Positions 36,601-43,846 of a DNA stretch of 64,000 nucleotides are shown piece by piece. The stretch comes from JAYPWI01 sp964629575. GTDB lineage: Bacteria; Actinomycetota; Acidimicrobiia; Acidimicrobiales; Poriferisodalaceae. Where the stretch lies: assembly GCA_964629575.1 (NCBI GenBank), contig CAZVUM010000007.1:43828-107827 (forward strand), given 5' to 3'. Position numbers and translations under genes: made by a program. Each line of letters starts with the position of its first letter. Position 1 is the first letter of the stretch. Below the pieces are notes generated by a model. That model did no database searches, was not told the origin of the DNA, and worked only from the letters and a program-made list of their open reading frames with translations.

Positions 36601-37141
36601 CCAGATCGAGTGCTTCGGCCGGATCTCCGGGATACAGCAGGGGCATGTGCATGTCGGCGACGACACCGGCCGACGACGAGGGCACCGTGGAGCTCTTCGC
36701 AGCGGGATCGTCGCCCACGATCGCCACGGCACCACCGGCCATCGAGGTGCCGGCGTACACGGCGTGCCGAAGGGCATCAGCGGCGCGATCGACCCCTGGC
36801 GCCTTGCCGTACCAGATCCCGACAACGCCGTCGTAGATCGCATCTGGCCGAATCGCCGCGAGCTGCGAACCCATCACCGCCGTGGCCGCGTACTCCTCGT
36901 TCATCCCCGGCCGGTACACCACAGGGAGGTCCGGCTCCAGGCGAGCTGCAGCACGGACGGCCTCGCCATAGCCGCCCAGGGGCGAACCCTGGTAGCCCGA
37001 CACGAACGCCGCAGTGCGAAGTCCGGCGCGGCGATCGATGCGCAGCTGTTCCAATGGCAGCCGAGCCAGGGCCTGGATCCCGGTGAGGAACACCGTGCCC
37101 TCGTCGGCCAGATACCGGTCGTCGAGCTCGTAGTCGGTCAT
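33647..37141 (-). CDS. Indolepyruvate ferredoxin oxidoreductase family protein (fused subunits)
   Basis: A 1164-residue enzyme with 2-oxoacid oxidoreductase alpha, TPP-binding and gamma parts fused. N-terminal pyrimidine-binding part: SGYQGSPLGGYG and RPGMNEEYAATAVMG. The TPP-binding region includes GAGIGCHTM and GNEGTQWIGMS. Fe-S ligands are in CEGCGDCGQISNCLSVQP and CNLDFSCLEGDCPSF. The gamma-like domain has ITGIGGTGVVTVAQV, and the C-terminal domain ends YEHIKLGNVERFRGH. It oxidatively decarboxylates aryl- or branched-chain 2-oxoacids to acyl-CoA, reducing ferredoxin. This fused form is common in aerobic actinobacteria. It feeds acyl-CoA to the many CoA enzymes here. Confidence 0.93.
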   Translation of the reverse strand: MTDYELDDRYLADEGTVFLTGIQALARLPLEQLRIDRRAGLRTAAFVSGYQGSPLGGYGEAVRAAARLEPDLPVVYRPGMNEEYAATAVMGSQLAAIRPDAIYDGVVGIWYGKAPGVDRAADALRHAVYAGTSMAGGAVAIVGDDPAAKSSTVPSSSAGVVADMHMPLLYPGDPAEALDLGRHAIAMSRATGLWSALKIVADVADATANVDLHPDRFSPVIPLIDGKPYQHQADGRLLTPHTVDLEREIFVVRYELARQYAADNKLNHVTVDAPGAWIGLVASGITYREVREALSRLGLRHDHEISGAGIRLMKMGMPMPFNSSRMRDFARGLEEVVVIEEKHPGIESLLKDALYAVADRPVVVGKADEAGELMFPGWGALDADTIVPILRRRLRSRVGDRLAPEPSQRERVLIPLAVQRSPFFCSGCPHNRSTEVPDGAIVGAGIGCHTMTLLMDEDRVGDIAGLTCMGNEGTQWIGMSDFVETEHMFQNLGDGTYFHSGQLAIQAAVASGVNITYKLLHNGTVAMTGGQDPEGQLGVPQIAETLLSVGVSRVLVTTEDPLRLKGRLPQGVEIWDRARLIEAQEMLAAVPGVTVLIHDQECAAEARRARKRGLVETPNQRVVINRRVCEGCGDCGQISNCLSVQPVETDFGPKTEIDQTTCNLDFSCLEGDCPSFMTVARRDTGWWGRLLGRLGRTKPAPEGVAGAEIPAPPDVAEPTIVVPADDFAMRITGIGGTGVVTVAQVVGTAAMLDGFEVRGLDQIGLSQKAGPVVSDVRLSRSAPAFTNRLGERQADLLLAFDQLVAASDRGMSACDPDRTWAVGSTTEVPTGAMITHLDLAAPDPSDLIDRIATVTRSPHHWADAQEITNDLFGASTTSNVFVVGMAVQAGALPIAPAVIEDAIQLNGVAVAANTAAFRWGRAQVAEPDAVDAARSARREHQPPRQPTRYRGRIDSLGVAGASGEHLDMLAGELAAWGSGATVERWLDVLERVATAEAALGTGSSALVEAVADGLFKLVAYKDEYEVARLLLDDESLAEARELAGPGGKVRWKLHPPALRAMGMDRKIGLSVRLAPALRVLAAGKRVRGTVLDPFGWATVRRVERGLADEYTAAVDRALSTLTPDSLPTALEVARSADMVRGYEHIKLGNVERFRGHLADLEAGT

Positions 37142-37237
37142 GAGAAACCTCCCAAGCAGCTACTGAGAGTGTGGCGGGTGGACGCGGGATTGAGACTGAT
37201 GCGCTAGAAGGTTCGCCAGGAGACGGAAGGGAACAAC

Positions 37238-38431
37238 GTGCTCCAACGCTTCGGAACCCTGTTCGTGGGGCAGGTGCGCCACGACGAGCTGGGGTTTGAC
37301 GCCCCGGCCGTCAACGACCGGTGGTACACCGACGCGGAGCTGGCCGAACCACTGCACACCGCGGAGGAGCTCGCTGGGCTGATGGACCGCCTCGGCTACG
37401 ACACGATGTGGCTCGCCGAGCACCACTTCCAGCGTGAGGGATACGAGTGCTTCCCCAACATCATCCTGCTCGCCACGCACCTCGCAGCCCAGGCCCAGTC
37501 GCTCCGGTTCGGCTGCGGCTTCAACATATTGCCGATGTGGCATCCGTTGCGTTTGGCCGAGGACTACGCCGTCGCCGACATCTTGACCAAGGGTCGGGTG
37601 CGCCTCGGCGTCGGCCGTGGCTACCACGCACGAGAGCTGGAGATGTTCCGGCACCCCGGCGCCACCCCAGACGACGCCCGAGAGCTGTTCGAAGAGCAGG
37701 TCGAAGTCCTGTTGAAGGCGCTCCGCGAGCGCTCCTTCAGCCATCACGGTCGTTTCTTCGAGCTCCCGCCCGAGGGCGTTCCCTACCGGGGATACGAGTT
37801 GACCGACCTGACGCTGGTCCCCAAGCCCCAGTACTCCACCGAGTGCTGGCAGCCCATCGTTTCCGCCAGCGACCGGGCCCTCGACTTCATGCAGGATCGC
37901 GGGATCTCGGGCTTTGTGGGAGGCGGCGCTGCGTCGGGCGGCGCATCGCAGGAGGTCGCCCTCCGCTGGCAGTCCAAGCTCGCCGAACGGGGACGCGACA
38001 CCCAGCTCGGTGAGGACCTGATCTTCGGGTTCTCTTTCTACCTCGCCGACACCGAGGCGGAGGCCAAAGCCGCCGGTCGCGAGATTCTGGAGGAGTACCA
38101 GAAGATGTTCGCACCGCTCGGCTTCGCCGGAGCGGTGACCGACGAGCAGCTTGCCTCTCTCGCAGACCCGGCCCGAGCGCACACTGCCGGAATGCCGTCC
38201 ATGGACGACGCCGTCGCCGCCGGCTCCTGGCTCGTCGGTCCCGCAGAGCGGCTCATCGACGCGTTCGGTCAGCTCCAGGAGAACTATCCGGGGCTCGAAG
38301 AGGTGATGGTCGCCCAGCCCGTCGGCGCCCGCCCGGAGACGATCACCGAGCAGCTGGAGCGCTTCGCCGAGGAAGTGATGCCCCACTTCGGCGGCGGCAC
38401 GGTGCGAGACGACGAGGGAGACGGGTCGTGA
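37238..38431 (+). CDS. Luciferase-like (LLM class) flavin-dependent oxidoreductase
   Basis: A 397-residue bacterial-luciferase-family TIM-barrel enzyme. Typical segments are MWLAEHHFQREGYECFPN near residue 60 and GRVRLGVGRGYHARELEMF near residue 125. It uses reduced FMN or F420 to oxidise an unknown compound. GTG 37238 follows GGAAGGGA. The last codons overlap the next gene start by 4 bp (GTGA), the first of a chain of coupled genes running to 41969. Confidence 0.88.
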   Translation: MLQRFGTLFVGQVRHDELGFDAPAVNDRWYTDAELAEPLHTAEELAGLMDRLGYDTMWLAEHHFQREGYECFPNIILLATHLAAQAQSLRFGCGFNILPMWHPLRLAEDYAVADILTKGRVRLGVGRGYHARELEMFRHPGATPDDARELFEEQVEVLLKALRERSFSHHGRFFELPPEGVPYRGYELTDLTLVPKPQYSTECWQPIVSASDRALDFMQDRGISGFVGGGAASGGASQEVALRWQSKLAERGRDTQLGEDLIFGFSFYLADTEAEAKAAGREILEEYQKMFAPLGFAGAVTDEQLASLADPARAHTAGMPSMDDAVAAGSWLVGPAERLIDAFGQLQENYPGLEEVMVAQPVGARPETITEQLERFAEEVMPHFGGGTVRDDEGDGS

Positions 38432-39363
38432 AGATCGGCGTCGGGCTGTGGTGCCTCCAGTCCACCGCCACCCGACCGCGCCACTTCAGCGACGTGTACG
38501 ACGAGATGATCGCCTTCGGGGATCTCGCAGAGCGCGTCGGCATCCACAGCTTCTGGCTCAGCGAGCACCACGGGTATCACGACGGCTATTGCCCAGCTCT
38601 CCTGCCCCCGGCGGCCGCCGTCCTCGAGGCCACCGACCGCCTCGAGGTCGGAACCGGCGTCCTGTTGCTCCCGCTTCATGATCCCGAGCGAATCGCGGCG
38701 GCGACGACCGCACTCCACGAGCGCTCGGGCGGTCGCTTCCACCTGGGAATGGGGATGGGCTACCGGCCGGCGGAGTTCGGGTCGAAGGGGCTCGACATGG
38801 CCGACCGCGTGCGCCTGATGAACGCAGGCCTCGACCACCTGGTCGGCAGCGTCGACGCGCCGATGTGGGTGGGCGTCACGAGCGAACCCGCGGCCCGACG
38901 AGCCGGTCGACGGGGCATGGGGTTGTTCATCTCGGGGGCGTTCTCCAAGACGGTGGTCGACACCTTGGTGGCCGCACATCGCAGCGCATGGGAGGAGGCG
39001 GGCCGACCCGGCGGTCAGAAGCCTCCCGTCGGTCTCCTGCGCAACCTCTGGATCGCCGACTCGGCCGCCGAACGCCGCCGGGCGCTCGACTGGGTGCGGT
39101 CGAGCTACCTCGTCTACGCCGGCCTCGGGTGGGGGGCCGACGACACCGGTGTCGACTTCGTCGCCCAGATCGAGGAGTCGATGGACGAGGTCGAGGCATC
39201 CGCAACGGTGGGTTCGGCCACGGAGATCGCAGCGCATCTCAACGAGTACGACGCCGATCTGGTGGTGTGCAGGATCGGCTACGACCAGCCACCGACCGAG
39301 GCCCTCTGGGAGGTCGTCCAACGCATCGGCACCGAGCTGGTCCCGCTGGTGGCGGCGTCGTGA
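38428..39363 (+). CDS. Luciferase-like (LLM class) flavin/F420-dependent oxidoreductase
   Basis: A 311-residue luciferase-family protein. It shows HSFWLSEHHGYHDGYCPA and GGRFHLGMGMGYRPAEFG. It is shorter than the upstream paralogue and clearly diverged from it. The GTG start overlaps the preceding TGA by 4 bp, and its own TGA overlaps the next GTG by 4 bp. Two-subunit flavin monooxygenases often have unequal paralogous subunits, so the two products may form a heteromer (inference). Confidence 0.87.
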   Translation: MKIGVGLWCLQSTATRPRHFSDVYDEMIAFGDLAERVGIHSFWLSEHHGYHDGYCPALLPPAAAVLEATDRLEVGTGVLLLPLHDPERIAAATTALHERSGGRFHLGMGMGYRPAEFGSKGLDMADRVRLMNAGLDHLVGSVDAPMWVGVTSEPAARRAGRRGMGLFISGAFSKTVVDTLVAAHRSAWEEAGRPGGQKPPVGLLRNLWIADSAAERRRALDWVRSSYLVYAGLGWGADDTGVDFVAQIEESMDEVEASATVGSATEIAAHLNEYDADLVVCRIGYDQPPTEALWEVVQRIGTELVPLVAAS

Positions 39364-39965
39364 GGGTCGGCCTGGACCTCCGCGGCCTGGCCGACGTTGG
39401 GCAGATGCGGACGCTCGCGGCCGAGGCAGAGCAGCTGGGTCTGTGGGCGGTTCTCGTCGGGGCCACGCCCGGCACCGAAGTTCTCGACGCTGTGACGGTG
39501 GCCCGGGCCACCAGCGCTGTCGCCGTCGCGGTGTTCGTCGACGGGCACACAGCCCATCCCACCACGATCGCCGAGGAGATCGCCGTTCTCGATCATCTGA
39601 GTCGCCGCCGTGCGCTCGCCGTGGTCGACGCCGACGAGCCGACCGTCGATCATGTCCGCCGACTCCTCCACGCCGAGATCGTCGACGGATTCGCGCTCGC
39701 TCCTCCGCCGGCCCAGACCGCGATGCCCGTGTGGTCTGCCTCCGAGGTCGCTGTCGCGGAGCTGGGCGATGACCTGGTGGCGGGTCGTTCGGTCATCGAC
39801 GCACGACGTGATGCCGGGTGCACTCACCTCTTCGTTCGCTGGAGCGGGGAGCTCCAGCCTCTCGCCCGGCATCTCGCGACCAGAGCAGCGGGGCCGGACT
39901 TTCCCCAGATCGTCGCCGACATGGCCGACGTCGTGGACCCTTCGCCCCCCACAGGAGAGATCTGA
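39360..39965 (+). CDS. Short luciferase-barrel-like protein
   Basis: A 201-residue protein beginning MRVGLDLRGLADVGQMRTLA, like the first strands of a luciferase barrel (MRVGL ... AEQLGLWAVLVG). Sequences matching the flavin site are weak, and it is about 100 residues shorter than a normal barrel. GTG 39360 overlaps the upstream stop by 4 bp, and its stop shares one base with the next ATG. It may be a non-catalytic subunit or a reduced enzyme. No closer identification is possible by eye. Confidence 0.7.
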   Translation: MRVGLDLRGLADVGQMRTLAAEAEQLGLWAVLVGATPGTEVLDAVTVARATSAVAVAVFVDGHTAHPTTIAEEIAVLDHLSRRRALAVVDADEPTVDHVRRLLHAEIVDGFALAPPPAQTAMPVWSASEVAVAELGDDLVAGRSVIDARRDAGCTHLFVRWSGELQPLARHLATRAAGPDFPQIVADMADVVDPSPPTGEI

Positions 39966-41002
39966 TGGCCGAATCTCGATCAGCGCGCTGGGCAGGCGTC
40001 GGCGAGCTCGACGTCACCGAGGGAGAGGCGCGGCCGCCCGGTGAGGGCGAGGTCCAGATCCGCGTCCAGTCCGCCGGCATCTGCGGGTCCGACCTCCACT
40101 TCTACCGCGGCGAGTTTCCCGCGGTGATGGGTCTGACGCCGGGCCACGAATTCGCCGGCACCGTCAGCGGCGTCGGGTCGGGTGTTTCGCACGTGACCGA
40201 AGGGGATCTCGTCGGTGTCGAGCCCCTCCTGCGGTGTGGAGTGTGCGCCTTCTGCGTGACGGGCGACTACCAGGTCTGCTCGGATCGGCAGCTGGTGGGT
40301 GAGGACGCCGATGGTGGATTCGCCGACTACGCCACCGTGCCTGCGCACACGGTGTTCGCCGCACCGACGGGCGTCGACGCCGAGAGCGCAGCGCTCGCGG
40401 AGCCACTGGCATGCTCGGTCCACGGGTTCGACAAGGTGCGTTTGCGGGCCAAGGAGACCGTCTTCATCGTCGGAGCGGGGACGATCGGGCTGACCTCGGT
40501 CGTGTCGGCCAAGGCGGCGGGCGCCCAGGTGATCGTTCTGGCCCGCCACCCGCATCAGCAAGCGGCGGCGCGTGCGTTGGGGGCCGACGAAGTCGTGGAC
40601 GAGAGCGATGCGGGACGAGACCGGATGCGTGAGCTTCGGCGCTCGAATGCCATCGACGTCGCCGTCGAGACGGTCGGCGGAAGCGCGGACACACTTCGCC
40701 AGGCCCAGATGATGCTCAGGCCCAAGGGCCGGCTGCTTCTCCTCGGAGTGTTCTCCGCACCCCGGACCGAGATCGATGCGCTCCACTTCGCTCTCCGCGA
40801 GATCGAGCTCGTCGGCGCGATGACCTACGCACGCAACGACGGCAAGGCCGACTACGGCGTGGCGCTCGACATCATGAGCGACCGGCCCGATGCCGTGGGG
40901 CAGCTGGTGACACATCGGTTCGGCCTCGAGGAGATCGGCGCCGCATTCGCCACAGCCCTCGACAAGTCGAGCCGCTCGATCAAGGTCCATGTCCGCCCCT
41001 GA
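39965..41002 (+). CDS. Zinc-dependent alcohol dehydrogenase family protein
   Basis: A 345-residue medium-chain dehydrogenase. The catalytic zinc site is Cys in GICGSDLHF and His-Glu in PGHEFAG. Four structural-zinc cysteines are in CGVCAFCVTGDYQVC. The cofactor motif is VGAGTIGLTSVVSAKAAGA. It resembles sorbitol/threonine dehydrogenase-like enzymes that oxidise a secondary alcohol. ATG 39965 forms TGATG with the upstream stop. The downstream kinase-like gene starts 14 bp before its stop, so it is embedded in the coupled operon. Confidence 0.9.
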   Translation: MAESRSARWAGVGELDVTEGEARPPGEGEVQIRVQSAGICGSDLHFYRGEFPAVMGLTPGHEFAGTVSGVGSGVSHVTEGDLVGVEPLLRCGVCAFCVTGDYQVCSDRQLVGEDADGGFADYATVPAHTVFAAPTGVDAESAALAEPLACSVHGFDKVRLRAKETVFIVGAGTIGLTSVVSAKAAGAQVIVLARHPHQQAAARALGADEVVDESDAGRDRMRELRRSNAIDVAVETVGGSADTLRQAQMMLRPKGRLLLLGVFSAPRTEIDALHFALREIELVGAMTYARNDGKADYGVALDIMSDRPDAVGQLVTHRFGLEEIGAAFATALDKSSRSIKVHVRP

Positions 41003-41969
41003 CAGACGTGACACCAGTGACGACGACCCCGTCGACCCCGTCGACCCCGCTTTTGGGCGCGTGAGCGCCCGGATTCCGAGCGCTGGCGCGCCCGAAACAT
41101 CCGATGACGCAGTCGCCGAAGCGATCCTGAGATCGCTCGGGGCGCGGATGACCACGCAGCTCGGGCGGGGCGGTGAGGGCATCGTCTACCCCATCGACGA
41201 CGAGCGGGTCGTGAAGATCTACAACGCAGGCGCCCAGGACCCGCGGCCTCGTCACGCGCTCGTGGCCGAACTCAGCCGGCGAGTGGGGTCCACACCGACG
41301 GCGAGGACGTTTCGGCTTCCGGCAATCCTCGAGGTCGGGGTCTCGCACGACCGCTGGTACTCGATCGAACGTCGGCTCGGCGGCACGACTGTCGCCGACG
41401 CTCTCGAACGGCTGGTCGGAGATGAGCGGACTCGGCTGATCCAGAATCAACTCGACGCCGTGGCTGCACTCGGAGATCTGCCGCTCGACGACCGTGGTTG
41501 GTTCGGTGATCTCGCCCACCCCGATCCGATTCGCGCCGACACGTGGATCGACTTCTGCCGACGCAAGATCGAGCACAGCCTCGAGCACGCGCCCGGCTTC
41601 GGACGGATCGACGCCTCGAGAATCGTCCACGAGCTTCCGGCGTGTGATGACCCGTCCTTCGTGCACCTCGATGCCTTCGTGGGCAACATCCTCTGCGAAG
41701 GCTCGGAGGTGACGGCGGTGATCGACATCGGCGCCACCTCCACCGTCGGCGATCGACGCTTCGACCCAGTGTCTGCCGTGGTCTATCTCCATGGGGAGGG
41801 AATTCGGCCCGCCGCGACGGAGCACGACAAGCGCACCGCCGCGGGTTGGCTGGCAGACGCCGGCCTGTCTGATATGTACGAGCCGGTCAGGAGGTGGCTG
41901 GCCGCGTATTGGGCGTGGGCCATCGACGACGAGGACCTCCACCACTGGTGCCGATCCGTGTTGCTGTGA
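40989..41969 (+). CDS. Phosphotransferase/kinase-like protein (APH fold) with repeat-derived N-terminus
   Basis: Up to 326 residues. The kinase-like fold has a Gly-rich loop LGRGGEGIVYPI, a Lys in RVVKIY, a catalytic-loop-like FVHLDAFVGNILCEG and a metal Asp in TAVIDIGATS. This matches aminoglycoside phosphotransferase-type small-molecule kinases, but the catalytic loop is HLDxxxGN. ATG 40989 has AAGG upstream and overlaps the dehydrogenase gene. Residues about 20-40 of that reading are encoded by palindromic element copy B. A later ATG (41148) lies too close to the Gly loop, so the true start is unsettled. The substrate is unknown. Confidence 0.75.
   Translation: MSAPDRRDTSDDDPVDPVDPAFGRVSARIPSAGAPETSDDAVAEAILRSLGARMTTQLGRGGEGIVYPIDDERVVKIYNAGAQDPRPRHALVAELSRRVGSTPTARTFRLPAILEVGVSHDRWYSIERRLGGTTVADALERLVGDERTRLIQNQLDAVAALGDLPLDDRGWFGDLAHPDPIRADTWIDFCRRKIEHSLEHAPGFGRIDASRIVHELPACDDPSFVHLDAFVGNILCEGSEVTAVIDIGATSTVGDRRFDPVSAVVYLHGEGIRPAATEHDKRTAAGWLADAGLSDMYEPVRRWLAAYWAWAIDDEDLHHWCRSVLL
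41049..41108. repeat. Interspersed palindromic element, copy B (within a coding sequence)
   Basis: GCTTTTGGGCGCG ... GCGCGCCCGAAACATCCGATG. It is about 95 percent identical over 60 bp to copy C by eye and lies in direct orientation 930 bp before it. It falls inside the 5' part of the kinase-like gene and is translated in frame as roughly FGRVSARIPSAGAPE. Confidence 0.85.
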
Positions 41970-41983
41970 GCCCGTAGAGGTCC

Positions 41984-42068
41984 CGCTTTTGGGCGCGTAC
42001 GCGCCCGGATTCCGAGCGCTGACGCGCCCGAAACATCCGATGGCGAGCGCCGACGCGCCCACAAAGAG
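41984..42068. repeat. Interspersed palindromic element, copy C
   Basis: CCCGCTTTTGGGCGCGTACG ... ACGCGCCCGAAACATCCGATG, followed by an extra arm CCGACGCGCCCACAAAG. It lies between the kinase-like gene and the SRPBCC gene, which converge here, so it may also serve as a bidirectional terminator. Confidence 0.85.
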
Positions 42069-42071
42069 CGG

Positions 42072-42626
42072 TCAGTCGTCGGGTGAGTACACCTGGTTGG
42101 GGCCGAACTGGTTGCGCCGGACGGGCTCGCCCGTCTCGGCCACATGCGCCACCCCTCGGACGACGGAGTCCAGGTACGGGACAAGCGCGCCGCGCAGAAC
42201 GTTCGCCTCGTACGCGGCCTGCGTGGCTTCGTCGACATCGGTGCGCACGAAGCCGACGCACTCGATGCTGAACGTGCACGAGTCCGCGGTCTCGGGTTCG
42301 ATCCGCCACTGGGCGACAGCGATCTTGCGACCCTCGGGCGGACCGACCCACAGGTCGTAGCCGTTGCCCTCGTCCCAGGCAGTGACATCTCGCTGATAGT
42401 GAACGCCGCTGTAGTAGCGGATGAAATCGCGCCCGTCAGGGCCTGGCCAGCGCACGACCTCGGTCGATTCGCAGAAGGGGTGGATCGTCTTGAGGTTGCC
42501 CGCGGGCGCGATGGCCTCCCAGACCGACTCCGCCGATGCCGCGACAGGTGTGCTGCCGAGCAACGGAGCAGACGGCGCCATCCCCACCTCACCCAGCCCG
42601 GCCAGTACTTGTTCGGTCGACGTCAC
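42072..42626 (-). CDS. SRPBCC (START-like) family protein
   Basis: A 184-residue polyketide cyclase/START-like protein. It begins with the usual VAASAESVWEAIAPAGN strand-helix, followed by EVVRWPGPDGRDFIRYY and AQWRIEPETADSCTF. These helix-grip folds bind small hydrophobic ligands; the function is unknown. The GTG at 42626 is used because a longer reading runs through palindromic element copy D. It is convergent with the kinase-like gene and divergent from the quinone oxidoreductase gene. Confidence 0.78.
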   Translation of the reverse strand: MTSTEQVLAGLGEVGMAPSAPLLGSTPVAASAESVWEAIAPAGNLKTIHPFCESTEVVRWPGPDGRDFIRYYSGVHYQRDVTAWDEGNGYDLWVGPPEGRKIAVAQWRIEPETADSCTFSIECVGFVRTDVDEATQAAYEANVLRGALVPYLDSVVRGVAHVAETGEPVRRNQFGPNQVYSPDD

Positions 42627-42671
42627 CCGTGAGACGCTAACCGCCTCCCGGGCGCGAAGGGGCTCCCACCT

Positions 42672-42760
42672 CCTTGTTCCGGGCGCGTGAGCGCACGGAC
42701 TCCGGGCGGTGGGGTTCTCGAAAGCGGGGGCAGCGAGCCTCTGAGCGCCCGGAATCACAC
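42672..42760. repeat. Interspersed palindromic element, copy D
   Basis: TTCCGGGCGC near 42677 pairs with GCGCCCGGAA near 42746-42755 around an inner GGACTCCGGGCGGTGGGG segment. It is a diverged member of the family, located between divergent genes (SRPBCC and quinone oxidoreductase), so it sits in their shared promoter region. Confidence 0.75.
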
Positions 42761-42780
42761 CCGCGGGTAGCGTTCGGCCC

Positions 42781-43719
42781 ATGAGAGCCGTCGGAGTCAT
42801 CACCTATGGAGGGCCTGAGGCCCTCGAGATCGTCGACCTTCCCGAGGTCCATGCGGGTCCGGGGCAGGTCCGGCTCCGCGTCGAGGCGGTGGCGGTCAAC
42901 CCCACCGACACATATGTCCGCAACGGCGCCAGGGCCGATGCGCAGAAGGCCGACCCCCCGCCGTACGTCCCGGGGATGGACGCCGCCGGAGTCGTGGAGG
43001 AGGTCGGCGACGGCGTCGGCACCGGCATCCAGGTCGGCGACGCCGCCATGGCCATGGTGGTGCCCGATGGGGCGCACGGCGCATACCGCGAGAACCTCGT
43101 GCTGGAGGCGGGTGCGGTCGTGCCCATGCCGGCCGGTTCCACCGCCGTCGAGGCGTGCACGCTTCCGATGAACGGCCTCACCGCCCGTCTGAGCCTCGAC
43201 CTGCTGGGCCTTCAGCCCGGCCAGTCACTCGCCGTCACGGGCGCCGCCGGTGCGTACGGCGGCTACGTCGTCCAGCTCGCCAAGGACGACGGCCTCACCG
43301 TCATCGCCGATGCCTCCGACTCCGACACCGACCTCGTCACCGCATTGGGAGCCGACATCGTGGTGCCCCGCGGTGCCGGGTTCGCAGCGGCGGTGCGTGA
43401 ACACTTCCCAAACGGCGTCGACGGCCTCGCTGACGGATCGGTTCAGAACGAGGAAGTCATCGACGCGATCGCCGACGGCGGCGCGTTCACCTCGGTGCGG
43501 GGCTGGCGTGGCGAGCCGACGAGGGACATCACGTTCAGCACCACCTGGGTCACCAAGTACGACGGCGACTACGACCGTCTCGACCGCCTGCGCCAACAGG
43601 TCGAATCGGGTGCCGTCACGCTCCGCGTCGCCGGCACCTACCCCGCCGAACGGGCGAGCGAGGCACACGCCCGCCTCGAGGCCGGCGGAACCCGCGGCCG
43701 CTGCGTCATCACCTTCTAG
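42781..43719 (+). CDS. NADPH:quinone reductase-like (zinc-independent MDR) oxidoreductase
   Basis: A 312-residue medium-chain dehydrogenase/reductase. The N-terminus MRAVGVITYGGPEALEIVDL is typical of quinone oxidoreductases; VNPTDTYVRNG and VPGMDAAGVVEEVGDGV follow. The Rossmann motif is TGAAGAYGGYVVQLAKDDG. No zinc ligands are seen. It reduces quinones or enones with NADPH. It starts 20 bp after element copy D and ends 20 bp before copy E. Confidence 0.88.
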   Translation: MRAVGVITYGGPEALEIVDLPEVHAGPGQVRLRVEAVAVNPTDTYVRNGARADAQKADPPPYVPGMDAAGVVEEVGDGVGTGIQVGDAAMAMVVPDGAHGAYRENLVLEAGAVVPMPAGSTAVEACTLPMNGLTARLSLDLLGLQPGQSLAVTGAAGAYGGYVVQLAKDDGLTVIADASDSDTDLVTALGADIVVPRGAGFAAAVREHFPNGVDGLADGSVQNEEVIDAIADGGAFTSVRGWRGEPTRDITFSTTWVTKYDGDYDRLDRLRQQVESGAVTLRVAGTYPAERASEAHARLEAGGTRGRCVITF

Positions 43720-43740
43720 ACCAGCACCCCGTCCCGGCTC

Positions 43741-43826
43741 GATTCTGGGCGCGCACACGCCCGCAGGCCTTCGTTCCGGGAGCACCAGCGCCCGGAACCC
43801 GACGCCCACGCGCCCAAAAGCAGAGC
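43741..43826. repeat. Interspersed palindromic element, copy E
   Basis: Outer arms TTCTGGGCGCG and ACGCGCCCAAAAG enclose an inner hairpin GTTCCGGG / CCCGGAAC. It lies between convergent genes (quinone oxidoreductase and a luciferase-like gene). Confidence 0.8.
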
Positions 43827-43846
43827 CCTGGAAACGGCGCCGCTCG

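Noticed and set aside
33549..43826. The palindromic elements as simple intrinsic terminators
   Set aside because: One lies inside a coding frame and one in a divergent promoter region, and no U-tracts follow, so termination alone does not explain them.
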